Positions 7,696 through 16,383 of a stretch of DNA of 64,000 nucleotides are shown here, one piece after another. How positions within the stretch are numbered: position 1 is the first letter of the stretch; every line of letters starts with the position of its first letter. The DNA comes from an uncultured Serinicoccus sp. (GTDB taxonomy: Bacteria > Actinomycetota > Actinomycetes > Actinomycetales > Dermatophilaceae): positions 1 through 64,000 of the forward strand of contig NZ_CANKYH010000003.1 of the NCBI RefSeq assembly GCF_947487915.1, read 5' to 3'. The notes below the pieces were generated by a model. The model ran no database searches and was not told where the DNA came from. It saw only the letters and a program-made list of their open reading frames with translations. The position numbers were made by a program, and so were the translations under genes.

Positions 7696-8901
7696 ATGCC
7701 GCCGCCCCAGCCCGCGGACGCGGCGCCTGCCCCGTCGGCCGGGGCGCGGGCCTCGACCCGGTCGGCGGTCGAGCCCTTCCACGTCATGGAGGTGCTCAAG
7801 GCCGCGGCCCTGCGGCAGCGCACCCACGGCGACGTGCTCACCCTGTGCGCCGGGCAGCCCTCCACCCCGGCCCCCGCCGTGGCCCGGGCCGCCGCGATCG
7901 AGGCGCTGGACACCGACGTCCTCGGCTACACCGAGTCGACCGGCATCCTGCCGCTGCGCCGCGCCGTCGCCGAGCACCACCGGGAGACCGCCGGCATCGA
8001 CGTCGACCCGGACGACGTCGTCGTCTTCCCCGGCAGCTCAGGCGCCTTCACCACCCTGTTCCTCGCCGCCTTCGACGCCGGCGACCAGGTGGCGATGACG
8101 CGGCCCGGCTACCCGGCATACCGCAACAGCCTGGCGGCCCTGGGCTGCGAGGTGCTGGAGCTGGACTGCGGCCCCGACACCCGCTTCCAGCCGACCGTGG
8201 CGATGCTGGAGGCGCTGCCCGCGCCCCCGGCCGGACTCATCGTGGCCTCCCCCGCCAACCCGACGGGGACCGTCATCGACGCCGACGAGCTGGCGGCGCT
8301 GGCGCGGTGGTGCGAGGAGCACGGGACGCTGCTGGTCAGCGATGAGATCTACCACGGGCTCAGCTACGGCAGGCCGACCACGAGCGCCTGGGCGACCTCG
8401 CGCGAGAGCGTCGTCGTCGGCTCGGTGAGCAAGTACTTCTCCATGACCGGCTGGCGGGTGGGGTGGCTGCTCGCCCCGTCCGGGCTGCGGCGACCGCTCG
8501 AGGTCCTCACCGGCAACCTCAACATCTGCCCACCGGCCATCGGCCAGCACGCGGCGATCGCCGCACTCGGCCCCGGCGCGCGTGAGGAGCTGGACGCCCA
8601 CCGGGAGCGGTACGCCGCCACCCGCGAGCTCCTCCTGCGGCGGCTGCCGGAGGTCGGGCTGCACGACTACGCCCCGCCGGACGGCGCGTTCTACGCCTGG
8701 TGCGACATCGGGCACCTCACCGACGACTCGGTCGCCTGGTGCCGGGCGCTGCTCGACGACTGCGGCGTGGCCCTCACGCCGGGCGTGGACTTCGACACCG
8801 TCCAGGGACACCGCAAGGTGCGGCTCAGCTTCGCCGGCTCCACGCAGGAGGTCGACGAGGCCCTGGACCGGATGGCCGCCTCGCCGCTGCTGCGGGCCTG
8901 A
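7696..8901 (+). CDS. Class I/II PLP-dependent aminotransferase
   Basis: A 401-residue fold-type I aminotransferase. Visible are the substrate/PLP motif NPTG at 178-181, SDEIY at 215-219 and the Schiff-base lysine in SVSKYFSMTGWRVGW (Lys245), with the Arg of that segment contacting phosphate. The family transfers amino groups between amino and 2-oxo acids; substrate is not predictable, though the segment matches aspartate/alanine-type enzymes. It begins 8 bp after upp with GGGCAGG just upstream and is probably co-transcribed. The first ~20 residues are Ala/Pro-rich and may be disordered. Confidence 0.85.
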   Translation: MPPPQPADAAPAPSAGARASTRSAVEPFHVMEVLKAAALRQRTHGDVLTLCAGQPSTPAPAVARAAAIEALDTDVLGYTESTGILPLRRAVAEHHRETAGIDVDPDDVVVFPGSSGAFTTLFLAAFDAGDQVAMTRPGYPAYRNSLAALGCEVLELDCGPDTRFQPTVAMLEALPAPPAGLIVASPANPTGTVIDADELAALARWCEEHGTLLVSDEIYHGLSYGRPTTSAWATSRESVVVGSVSKYFSMTGWRVGWLLAPSGLRRPLEVLTGNLNICPPAIGQHAAIAALGPGAREELDAHRERYAATRELLLRRLPEVGLHDYAPPDGAFYAWCDIGHLTDDSVAWCRALLDDCGVALTPGVDFDTVQGHRKVRLSFAGSTQEVDEALDRMAASPLLRA

Positions 8902-9042
8902 CGGTCCGGCGGACGGCATCGGTGCTGCTCCGGGATCCTGTCCGGGGTCGACACGCACGTGGTGGCGAGACTCGGCATACCTCGTCACATCTGCCACACT
9001 GACACCAGCCCGTGTCCACCTGTCCAGCGAAAGGCACCTGAC

Positions 9043-9213
9043 ATGCCGTCCACGGTCAAGAAGGTCCTGCACTGGCTGCTGTGGGGCTTCCTCATCTACG
9101 CCGTCATCACCAACCCCGACCGCGCCGCGGACATCGTGCGGGCGGTCTGGGACATCATCAGCCAGGGCTTCCTCAACATCGGCCGGTTCTTCAACCAGCT
9201 GATGGGGGTCTGA
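9043..9213 (+). CDS. Small membrane-associated protein
   Basis: A 56-residue protein, MPSTVKKVLHWLLWGF onward, with one hydrophobic helix near residues 9-22 and an amphipathic remainder (IISQGFLNIGRFF). ATG 9043 is preceded by GAAAGG 9-14 bases upstream. I do not know a function. The PH-domain membrane gene begins 15 bp later, suggesting an operon. The 141-bp gap before it (8902-9042) holds no other recognisable feature. Confidence 0.65.
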   Translation: MPSTVKKVLHWLLWGFLIYAVITNPDRAADIVRAVWDIISQGFLNIGRFFNQLMGV

Positions 9214-9227
9214 CCGGTCGAGGCCGC

Positions 9228-10022
9228 GTGAGCGCCCACCCCTCGAGCGCACCCCGGATCAGCCGTCGGGTCGCCAAGCGCTACCTGCTCACCGACGAGC
9301 GGGTCGTCGTCTCGACCCGCTGGCACTGGGCCAAGCTCCTCAAGCCGGGGTTCGCCGTGGCCGCCGCCCTCTTCCTGACCCTGTGGGTGGCGGCGTCGGT
9401 GACCGAGCCGGCGGCGACCGGTATGGCGTTGTCCGTCCTCGCGGTCGTCTGCGCCTGGGCGGGCTGGCAGGTGCTGGAGTGGCGCTGCGAGTGGTTCATC
9501 GCGACCGACCGCCGGCTGCTCAAGACCTACGGGCTCATCACCCAGCGGGTGGCCATGATGCCGCTGGTCAAGGTCACCGACATGAGCTACGACCGCACCA
9601 TCGCCGGTCGGCTCCTCGGCTACGGGCGCTTCGTCATGGAGTCCGCCGGGCAGGACCAGGCGCTGAGCCACATCGACTACATCCCGCAGCCGGATGCGAA
9701 GTACCAGGCCATGTGCGAGACCATCTTCGGCCGCGACGTGCGCGACCCGGGCGAGGACGGCGACGCCTGGGACGACGACGGGCAGGCCGACGACGGGTAT
9801 GCCGACGGCCAGGCCCACTCCGGTGCCCCGGGCCGGCACGCCGGGGGGCACGGCCGCACGGGGTCGGGGGGTGCCGTGGTCGGACGGCGGCAGCAGTGGG
9901 AGCCGGTGGACCCGGGCCAGCTGCCCTCGGACTGGGACTGGGAGGGCGAGACCCCGGGGGCACGCCGCGCCCCTGCGCGGCGGCGCGTCGCGGTCGACCC
10001 GGACCCCACTCCGCTGCGCTGA
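9228..10022 (+). CDS. Bacterial PH-domain (bPH2/YdbS-type) membrane protein
   Basis: A 264-residue protein: cytoplasmic N terminus with KRYLLTDERVVV, two transmembrane helices (~40-85), then a bacterial PH-like domain with EWFIATDRRLLKTYG, a VKVTDMSYDR segment and GYGRFVMESAGQDQ. Residues ~170-264 are a Gly/Asp/Ala-rich probably disordered tail. The family is membrane-associated and poorly understood. The start is GTG 9228, 15 bp after the small membrane gene. Confidence 0.75.
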   Translation: MSAHPSSAPRISRRVAKRYLLTDERVVVSTRWHWAKLLKPGFAVAAALFLTLWVAASVTEPAATGMALSVLAVVCAWAGWQVLEWRCEWFIATDRRLLKTYGLITQRVAMMPLVKVTDMSYDRTIAGRLLGYGRFVMESAGQDQALSHIDYIPQPDAKYQAMCETIFGRDVRDPGEDGDAWDDDGQADDGYADGQAHSGAPGRHAGGHGRTGSGGAVVGRRQQWEPVDPGQLPSDWDWEGETPGARRAPARRRVAVDPDPTPLR

Positions 10023-10077
10023 GCCACCCCCTGTCCGCACCGGGCGCGGGGTCCGACCACCCGACGCGCGGACCTCG

Positions 10078-10701
10078 TCAGCCGCCCGCGGGCACCTCGA
10101 GCTCGAACCTGTCGCCGTGCGGCCGGAAGCCGATCCGCTCGTAGTAGGGATGCTGCATACCTGCTGGTGAGAGGACCCGGGTGAAGCCGCGGCGGGAGAA
10201 CAACCCGGACTCGCGGTAGACGAACTCACCGGGGGAGAAGTCGCGGTGGCTGGGGGTGACCCAGTCGAGCACGACCTCGGCGGTGCCCTCGCCGGCGTCG
10301 CGGGCGAGGACCACCCCGACGGTCTCGTCACCCTGCAGCACGAGGAAGGCCGAGTGCTCGGCCGCCGGCTCGTGCTCGAAGCCGGGGTTGTAGCGCGCGA
10401 TGTCCTCGCCGTGGACCTTCAGCACGTGCCCCAGGTAGCGGTCGTCGGGCTCGACCTCGAGCACGGTGTAGGCGTCGGCGTCGTGCCGGCTGCGCAGCAT
10501 CCGCCACAGGTAGACGACGTTGATGACGGCGAGCACGACGTTGAGCCCGACCATGGGCCACACCCCGACGATCGCGTTGTAGCCGATGAGGACGACACAA
10601 CCGACCAGGTTGATCCACCGCAGCCGCAGCACCCGCGTCTGCAGCAACGACACCACCAGGATGGCCGAGCCGACCCAGCCGAGGACCTCGATCCAGTTCA
10701 T
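10078..10701 (-). CDS. Membrane protein with C-terminal GNAT-like region
   Basis: A 207-residue protein. Residues 1-75 form three membrane helices resembling the YgjV-type inner-membrane segment (WIEVLGWVGSAILVVSLLQ; RWINLVGCVVLIGYN). Residues ~85-205 look like a diverged GNAT fold, with AFLVLQGDETVGVVLAR and a C-terminal HPYYERIGFRPHGDRFEL that resembles the GNAT motif B region. This membrane-anchored arrangement recurs in bacteria without known function. It converges on the PH-domain gene across 55 bp and is divergent from def. Confidence 0.65.
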   Translation of the reverse strand: MNWIEVLGWVGSAILVVSLLQTRVLRLRWINLVGCVVLIGYNAIVGVWPMVGLNVVLAVINVVYLWRMLRSRHDADAYTVLEVEPDDRYLGHVLKVHGEDIARYNPGFEHEPAAEHSAFLVLQGDETVGVVLARDAGEGTAEVVLDWVTPSHRDFSPGEFVYRESGLFSRRGFTRVLSPAGMQHPYYERIGFRPHGDRFELEVPAGG

Positions 10702-10735
10702 CCAGGCAGGGTAGGGGGTCGGCGTGCGGCAAACC

Positions 10736-10741
10736 TAGAAT
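10736..10741 (+). promoter_or_regulatory. def -10 element, leaderless start
   Basis: TAGAAT ends 7 bases before the ATG of def at 10749. This is one of the best -10 matches in the window. Confidence 0.55.
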
Positions 10742-10748
10742 CACCCCC

Positions 10749-11318
10749 ATGGCAGTCCGACCCATCACCGTCATCGGCCACAAGGCCCTGCACGCCCGCA
10801 CCAAGCGGGTGCGCGAGATCACCGACGAGATCCGCACGCTCGTCGACGACATGTTCGACACCATGGCAGCGGCCGAGGGGGTCGGCCTGGCCGCGAACCA
10901 GGTCGGCGTGCGGCTGCGCCTCTTCGTGTACGACTGCCCGGTCCCGGGCGAGGACAACGCCCGGGGCGTCGTGGTCAACCCCGTGCTCGAGCGGCTCGGC
11001 AGCCCGGCGCCGCTGGACGAGGAGGAGGACGGCGAGGGCTGCCTCTCGGTGCCCGGGGAGTGGTTCCCGCTGGCCCGGCACCCGCGTGCGCGGGTGACCG
11101 GCACCGACCTCGACGGCAACGAGGTCGTCGTCGAGGGTGAGGGGCTGCTCGCCCGCTGCCTGCAGCACGAGACCGACCACCTGGACGGCTACCTCTACGT
11201 CGACAGGCTCACCGGCCCGGTCAAGGCCGAGGCCCGCGAGGCGGTCAAGGACCGCGGCTGGGCCGCCGACGGCGTCGTCCGGTGGGACCCCTCGGCCACC
11301 ACCGCCGACAAGGTCTGA
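10749..11318 (+). CDS. def: Peptide deformylase
   Basis: A 189-residue metalloenzyme that removes the formyl group from nascent N-formylmethionine proteins. All three signature motifs are intact: GVGLAANQ (44-51), EGCLS (96-100, metal-ligand Cys) and HETDH (140-144, two His ligands and catalytic Glu). It is preceded by a -10 hexamer only 7 bases from the ATG and followed 11 bp later by a lipoprotein hydrolase gene. Confidence 0.95.
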   Translation: MAVRPITVIGHKALHARTKRVREITDEIRTLVDDMFDTMAAAEGVGLAANQVGVRLRLFVYDCPVPGEDNARGVVVNPVLERLGSPAPLDEEEDGEGCLSVPGEWFPLARHPRARVTGTDLDGNEVVVEGEGLLARCLQHETDHLDGYLYVDRLTGPVKAEAREAVKDRGWAADGVVRWDPSATTADKV

Positions 11319-11329
11319 GCAGCGCTCGT

Positions 11330-12346
11330 ATGCCGCTCGCCCCGCTGCTGGACCGCCGCACCCTGCTCGCGCTGACCGGCGGGCTGTCGCTGGCGGCGTG
11401 CACGGGCGGCCAGGGGAGCCCGGGCGCAGGCGGTAGACCGACGGGCGTCGGCACCCCGGGGGCGGCCTCCTCACCTCCCTCCGCACCGGGGCCCGGACCG
11501 GCGACGTCGGCGCAGCAGCGCACCGGCCGGATCAGCTACGGCGACCACCCGTCGCAGTGGGCCGAGCGCCAGGTGCCCGACGGCCCGAGCCGGGGCACGG
11601 TGGTGGTCCTGCACGGCGGGTTCTGGCGGGACGCCTACGGAGCAGACCTCGGTGAGCCGCTCGCGGCCGACCTCGTGGCCCGTGGGTGGAGCACGCTCAA
11701 CGTGGAGTATCGCCGCGTCGGCGGTGGCGGCGGCTACCCGCGCACCTTCGACGACGTGCACGCCGCGATCGAGCTGCTCGGTGGGGACGACGAGGTCGGC
11801 GAGAGCGGCGAGGACGGGGTCGGCGCCGGTGACGACGGCGGTGGGGGCGGTGACGCCACCGCGGGCGACGAGCGCAGCGGGGACGGCTCCGCCGACGGCC
11901 CGGTCGTCACCCTGGGCCACTCGGCCGGCGGCCACCTCGCGGCCTGGGCCGCCGCCCGCCTCGACGTCGGCTGGCAGGGGCGCACCGGCGTGACCCACGT
12001 CATCTCCCAGGCCGGGGTGCTCGACCTGGGCACGGCCCACCGGGAGCGGCTGGGCTCCGGCGCGGCCCGTGACCTCGTCGGCTTCGGCCCGGACGACCCG
12101 CGCTTCGCTGCGCTCGACCCGCTGCAGCAGGTCCCCCTCGTCGCCCCGTTGTGGGCCTTGCACGCGCCCGACGACGGGCAGGTGCCGATCAGCCAGTCGC
12201 AGGGGTATGTCGCAGCCGCCCGGGCCGCGGGCGCAACGGCCGAGCTCGTCGAGGTCGCCGGGGGCCACTTCGACCACATCGACGTCACCACCGACGCCTG
12301 GGCGCAGGTCGTGGCCATCCTGGACGGCATCAGCCCGCCCCGCTGA
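11330..12346 (+). CDS. Alpha/beta-hydrolase lipoprotein
   Basis: A 338-residue predicted lipoprotein: basic start, RRTLLALTGGLSLAAC with the lipobox LAAC at about residues 21-24, then a Gly/Pro linker. The mature part is an alpha/beta hydrolase with an oxyanion HGGFW near residue 89, the nucleophile elbow GHSAGG near 198, a likely catalytic Asp in HAPDDGQVP and His in GGHFDHID, similar to BD-FAE/prolyl-oligopeptidase-like esterases. Residues ~160-185 form an Asp/Gly-rich insertion. The substrate is unknown; location should be the outer face of the membrane. The stop codon lies inside a 14-bp tandem duplication. Confidence 0.8.
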   Translation: MPLAPLLDRRTLLALTGGLSLAACTGGQGSPGAGGRPTGVGTPGAASSPPSAPGPGPATSAQQRTGRISYGDHPSQWAERQVPDGPSRGTVVVLHGGFWRDAYGADLGEPLAADLVARGWSTLNVEYRRVGGGGGYPRTFDDVHAAIELLGGDDEVGESGEDGVGAGDDGGGGGDATAGDERSGDGSADGPVVTLGHSAGGHLAAWAAARLDVGWQGRTGVTHVISQAGVLDLGTAHRERLGSGAARDLVGFGPDDPRFAALDPLQQVPLVAPLWALHAPDDGQVPISQSQGYVAAARAAGATAELVEVAGGHFDHIDVTTDAWAQVVAILDGISPPR

Positions 12347-12369
12347 TCGATCCCCGCTGACCGATCCCC
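12342..12369. repeat. 14-bp tandem duplication across a stop codon
   Basis: GCTGATCGATCCCC (12342-12355) is followed directly by GCTGACCGATCCCC (12356-12369), one mismatch. The stop codon of the hydrolase (12344-12346) is inside the first copy. Confidence 0.8.
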
Positions 12370-12383
12370 GACCTCTCCTCCGA

Positions 12384-12414
12384 AGAAGGTGTACCTCTGC
12401 GGTGATGCATCACG
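12384..12414. repeat. Left copy of 31-bp direct repeat flanking DUF559 gene
   Basis: This segment matches 13552-13582 at 30 of 31 positions and contains the palindrome GTGATGCATCAC. It overlaps the stop codon of the DUF559 gene at 12410-12412. Extending outwards it forms a degenerate palindrome of about 24 of 34 pairs. Confidence 0.85.
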
Positions 12415-13438
12415 CTCGAGGAACGACATCTGCAGAGGAGTGCAGGAGCAGGCCGTCCCACGCCGCCCCGGTGCGCCGCTGGTGAGCGTCCACGGTGACC
12501 GCCACGTGCTCCGCAGCGCGCGTCACCGTCCACGCTGCCCGCTCCACGACCGCCCGGATGCGTGCGAGGTCGTCGAGGTCGGCCCAGACGAGGCGGGCCA
12601 CGCCGTAGCCGAGGCGCCGTATGCCGTCCTCGCGACGCTTCTCCTGCACCAGGGCGGCCCGGCCCTCGGCACCGGCATACTTCAGCGCGCCGTCGACCTC
12701 GACGACGACACCCAGATCGGGGAGCAGGAAGTCGACGCGGGCGACGAAGGCACCGTGCTGCTCGCGGAGGACCACCTGCGGGACGACCCGGTAGCCGAGC
12801 GCGAGCAACCGGATCCTGGCCTTGGACTCGGCGGCCGACTCCGCCGTCGGGCTGGCCTGGGCGACGACGTGTCGAGCCGCCGAGAGGTGAGGGGTGCGAC
12901 GCATCGCCTCGATCCAGCCCAGCATCTCCTGCCGGCTGGCCAGGTCGGCGCGCAGCGCGGCGTCGGCGACGCAGACCCCGGCGTCCACACCGGCCTCGAG
13001 AGCGGTGCCGACCGCCGCGAGCGCCGGGGTCACGACCGGGAGCCGCCCCACGAGCCCGAAGGCGTCCGGGCGACCCGGGCAGGCGTGGACCGTGAACGTG
13101 GCGTGGCTGCGCGTCGCTGCCGTGCCCGAGGTCCGGGTGAGGTGGATTCTCGGCAGCGCGCTGGCCAGGACCGGGAAGCCCCATCGCAGGGCCCCGCTCT
13201 GGTGGCTCGCGGCGACGTCCGGTCTGGCACGGCTCAACGCGACGACCGCCCTGGTCGCCTCGATCGTCCGGTCCTGCGACGGTTCTGCATAGGCGCCGCG
13301 CCCGACCCGCCGCAGCAGCTGGTCGGACACGAGGCGCCGCAGGTCGTTCGGACCCAGACCGAGGCGGCGCGCCTCGGCCGTGGTGATGACACCGTGGTGG
13401 GCCGCGAGGAAGGCGCCGAGCCGTGGGAGGTCGTCCAT
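12410..13438 (-). CDS. DUF559 endonuclease-like protein with AbiEi-type N terminus
   Basis: A 342-residue protein. Residues ~1-60 resemble the winged helix of AbiEi-type antitoxins (HHGVITTAEARRLGLG; RVGRGAY). Residues ~225-310 match the DUF559/Vsr-like PD-(D/E)xK fold: ARVDFLLPDLGVVVEVDG, then EKRREDGIRRLGYGVARL. The family is numerous in actinobacteria; proposed roles in DNA cleavage or phage/mobile-element defence are unproven. No cognate AbiEii toxin gene lies nearby. ATG 13438 was chosen over the longer open frame because it gives the conserved N terminus. Both flanks carry a palindromic 31-bp repeat, unlike any other gene here, which suggests the unit may have moved as a cassette. Confidence 0.75.
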   Translation of the reverse strand: MDDLPRLGAFLAAHHGVITTAEARRLGLGPNDLRRLVSDQLLRRVGRGAYAEPSQDRTIEATRAVVALSRARPDVAASHQSGALRWGFPVLASALPRIHLTRTSGTAATRSHATFTVHACPGRPDAFGLVGRLPVVTPALAAVGTALEAGVDAGVCVADAALRADLASRQEMLGWIEAMRRTPHLSAARHVVAQASPTAESAAESKARIRLLALGYRVVPQVVLREQHGAFVARVDFLLPDLGVVVEVDGALKYAGAEGRAALVQEKRREDGIRRLGYGVARLVWADLDDLARIRAVVERAAWTVTRAAEHVAVTVDAHQRRTGAAWDGLLLHSSADVVPRA

Positions 13439-13541
13439 GTCGGTGATCCTGGGGCGCGAGCGGGGCGGCGGCCAGCCCCCGCCGTGCATCTGTGGACGCC
13501 GAGGAAGCGCCGCTGGGGGTGTGGACGACGGGCCCGACCCC

Positions 13542-13609
13542 ACTCATACGCAGAAGGTGCACCTCTGCGGTGATGCATCACGGCAGAGGAGCACCTTCTG
13601 GGTATGAGT
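13542..13609. repeat. 68-bp near-perfect palindrome (right flank of DUF559 gene)
   Basis: The palindrome is centred at 13575/13576 and 31 of its 34 base pairs match. Its left half contains the 31-bp repeat also present at 12384-12414. It lies 36 bp downstream of the sugar-porter stop codon, so it could also terminate that leftward transcript. Bases 13439-13541 must contain the DUF559 promoter, but I see no clear element. Confidence 0.9.
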
Positions 13610-13645
13610 CGGTCCAGCGCGGCGGGGCGCCCACCGGCGGCAGCG

Positions 13646-15052
13646 TCAGTCCATGTCCTCCAGCTCGCGGCCGTTGGTCTCGGGCACGAACTTCAGGACG
13701 AACAGGAAGCTGAGGAGGGCGCACAGCGTGTAGAAGCCGTAGGCGAAGCCGAGGCCGAGGTCGGCCATGGCCGGGAAGCTCGTGGAGATGGCGAAGTTGG
13801 CCAGCCACTGCGCCGCCGCCGCCACGCCGAGCGCCGTCGCGCGGATCCGGTTGTTGAACATCTCGCCGAGCAGCACCCAGACGGCCGGGCCCCACGACAT
13901 CCCGAAGAAGACCACGAAGCCGTTCGCCGCGATGAGAGCGACCAGCCCGGTGGTGTCCCCGAGCTCGGGCGAGCCGTCGACGACCGGCGCGTTGGCGAAG
14001 ATCCACGCCATCGTCCCGAGCGTCACGAACATCCCCGCCGAGCCCACCATGAGGAGCACCCGGCGGCCGATCTTGTCGATGAGTGCGATGGCGAGGACCG
14101 TGACGACGATGTTGGTCACCGACGTGATGACGGTCTGGGTGAGCGCGTCCTCCTCGGTGAAGCCGACCGCCTGCCACAGCGTCGAGGAGTAGTAGAAGAT
14201 GACGTTGATCCCGACGAACTGCTGGAAGACCGACAGCCCGATGCCGATCCAGACGATGGGGAGCAACCCACCGCCGGACTTCGTCAGGTCGGTCAGCGAC
14301 GCCTTGGCCTCGCGCCGCACGGTGCGCTGTATCTCGGTGATGCGGTCGGCGATGCCGCGCATCATGACCCGCCCCAGGACCTCGCGGGCCTCGTCGACGC
14401 GGCCCAGCGTGACGAGGTAGCGCGGTGACTCGGGGATCGTCGTGGCCAGCACGCCGTAGGCGAGCGCCGGGATGATCTCGGCCCAGAACATCCAGCGCCA
14501 CGCGGTGCTGCCCCAGAGCGCCTCGGCGGAGCCGCCCGCCACGCCGGCGAGGAAGTAGTCGGAGAGCAGGGCGATGAAGATGCCCGTGACGATGGCCAGC
14601 TGCTGCAGCGAGCCCAGCCGCCCGCGGATGGCGGCAGGCGCGATCTCGGCGATGTAGGCCGGTGCGATGACGGACGCGGCGCCCACACCGATGCCGCCGA
14701 CGACGCGCCACAGGATCATGTCGGCCGGCCCGAAGGCGAACCCCGACCCGATGGCCGAGATCGTGAACAGCGCCGAGGCCAGCATCATCACCCGGATCCG
14801 GCCGATGCGCTCGGCCAGGCGGCCGGCGGCATACGCGCCGCCCATGCAGCCCAGCAGGGCCGAGCTCACCACGAAGCCGGTGAGGACCGACCCCATCTCG
14901 AAGTCGCCCTGCATGGCCGTGACCGCGCCGTTGATGACGGCGGTGTCGAAGCCGAAGAGGAAGCCACCCAGCGCGGCCACCGACGCCAGCAGGATCGCCT
15001 TCCCGAGATAGTAGTCCCGCTCGCCGACCTGCACCTGTGACCGCTCGCTCAT
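13646..15052 (-). CDS. Sugar porter family MFS transporter
   Basis: A 468-residue, 12-helix proton-linked sugar transporter. Sugar-porter signatures are present: GFLFGFDTAVINGA in helix 1, AERIGRIRVM, ESPRYLV after helix 6, FQQFVGINVIFYYSS in helix 7, DKIGRRVLLM and PETNG near the C terminus. These match the XylE/AraE/GLUT-like branch, but the sugar is not predictable. ATG 15052 is preceded by AAAGGG about 9 bases upstream; an in-frame ATG lies 24 bases earlier. It is divergent from the aminotransferase gene at 15184 across 131 bp. Confidence 0.9.
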   Translation of the reverse strand: MSERSQVQVGERDYYLGKAILLASVAALGGFLFGFDTAVINGAVTAMQGDFEMGSVLTGFVVSSALLGCMGGAYAAGRLAERIGRIRVMMLASALFTISAIGSGFAFGPADMILWRVVGGIGVGAASVIAPAYIAEIAPAAIRGRLGSLQQLAIVTGIFIALLSDYFLAGVAGGSAEALWGSTAWRWMFWAEIIPALAYGVLATTIPESPRYLVTLGRVDEAREVLGRVMMRGIADRITEIQRTVRREAKASLTDLTKSGGGLLPIVWIGIGLSVFQQFVGINVIFYYSSTLWQAVGFTEEDALTQTVITSVTNIVVTVLAIALIDKIGRRVLLMVGSAGMFVTLGTMAWIFANAPVVDGSPELGDTTGLVALIAANGFVVFFGMSWGPAVWVLLGEMFNNRIRATALGVAAAAQWLANFAISTSFPAMADLGLGFAYGFYTLCALLSFLFVLKFVPETNGRELEDMD

Positions 15053-15183
15053 GTCCACCGCCCTTTCGGTCGTCATCCTTGACGCAACGACACCGGACAG
15101 TGTGCACCTCCGACCGCCGTCGCACCACCAGGCGCGCGATACGGTGAGCACGTCTCGGATCTCGACACACAAGGACGTGGGGT

Positions 15184-16383
15184 ATGAAGCTGGCCTCCAG
15201 GCTCGACAACCTCGGCACCGAGACCGCTTTCGCGGTCGCCGCGGCCGCCGCCGACTGGAAGGCGCAGGGCCACGAGGTCTACCCCTTCCACCTGGGCGAC
15301 CTCGACTTCCCGCTGGCCGACCACATCGTCGAGGCCATGAACGCCGCCATCGCGAACGGCAAGACGGGCTACTGCCCGGGCCCCGGCATACCGGAGCTGC
15401 GGGCTGCGCTCGCCGACGACATCGGGTCCCGTCGCGGTATGTCGTTCGGCCCGGACGAGGTGACCGTCATGACCGGCGGCAAGCCGGTGATCACCAAGTT
15501 CCTCCAGGCCGTGATGAACCCCGGTGACGAGGTGCTCTACCCCAACCCCGGCTTCCCCATCTACGAGAGCCAGATCGAGTACCTCGGCGGCCGCGGACGG
15601 TCCTACCGCTACCTGCCGACCGACGACGGCTTCCGGATCGACCTGGACCAGGTCCGGGACGCGATCACCGACCGCACCGTCGCGATCATCTACAACGACC
15701 TGCAGAACCCCATCTCCGCCGAGTCGACCGACGCCGAGCGCGAGGCGATCGCCCAGCTCGCCATCGAGCACGACCTGTGGGTGCTCTCGGACGAGGCCTA
15801 CTTCGAGATGCGCTACGAGGGCACGTCGACCTCGATCGCGAGCCTGTCGGGCATGCGCGAGCGCACCTGCATCCTCTACACCTTCTCCAAGAAGTTCGCG
15901 ATGACCGGCTCGCGGCTCGGCTGCGCCGTCGCACCGCCCCCCATGGGCAAGGTCTTCTCGACGATGAACACCAACGACGAGTCCTGCACGACGCACTACG
16001 TCCAGTGGGCGGGGATCGCCGCCCTCACGGGCACGCAGGAGCCGGTGGCCGACATGCTCACCACGCTGAAGGGGCGCCGGGACGCCGCGTGCGACATCGT
16101 GGGCGAGACCCCGGGCATGTTCGTCGAGACCCCGCGCTCGACCTTCTACCTCTTCCCCGACGTCACCGAGGCGATCCAGATCGTGGGGGCGCGCGACGTC
16201 GGCGACTTCGCCCAGCAGGCCCTGCACGCGACCGGGGTGAGCTTCTGCACCCGCAACCACTTCGGCCGCCCGCAGCCCGGGGAGGACCGCAGCTACATCC
16301 GGTTCGCCTACTCGGGGCTCCCGGAGGAGCAGATCCGCCGCGGCCTGGGCGGGCTGCGCGAGTGGATCGGCAGCCACGCATGA
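15184..16383 (+). CDS. PLP-dependent aminotransferase with variant NPTG motif
   Basis: A 399-residue fold-type I aminotransferase. The Schiff-base lysine is Lys236 in TFSKKFAMTGSRLG, and SDEAYFEM at about 192-199 supplies the PLP-pyridine Asp. The usual NPTG segment reads NDLQNPISAES (171-181), an unusual change next to the substrate carboxylate. The gene overlaps a D-2-hydroxyacid dehydrogenase by 4 bp (ATGA), so the two are very likely translated together and may act in sequence: an amino acid to its 2-oxo acid, then to a D-2-hydroxy acid (for example serine to hydroxypyruvate to glycerate; inference). It is divergent from a sugar porter. Confidence 0.85.
   Translation: MKLASRLDNLGTETAFAVAAAAADWKAQGHEVYPFHLGDLDFPLADHIVEAMNAAIANGKTGYCPGPGIPELRAALADDIGSRRGMSFGPDEVTVMTGGKPVITKFLQAVMNPGDEVLYPNPGFPIYESQIEYLGGRGRSYRYLPTDDGFRIDLDQVRDAITDRTVAIIYNDLQNPISAESTDAEREAIAQLAIEHDLWVLSDEAYFEMRYEGTSTSIASLSGMRERTCILYTFSKKFAMTGSRLGCAVAPPPMGKVFSTMNTNDESCTTHYVQWAGIAALTGTQEPVADMLTTLKGRRDAACDIVGETPGMFVETPRSTFYLFPDVTEAIQIVGARDVGDFAQQALHATGVSFCTRNHFGRPQPGEDRSYIRFAYSGLPEEQIRRGLGGLREWIGSHA

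Noticed and set aside
10060..10077. Terminator between the PH-domain gene and the YgjV/GNAT-like gene
   Set aside because: The convergent gap is GC-rich, but I found no stem longer than a few base pairs.
12384..13609. Classical insertion sequence
   Set aside because: The flanking repeats are direct and palindromic, but there is no transposase motif, no terminal inverted repeats bounding the gene, and no target-site duplication that I can recognise.
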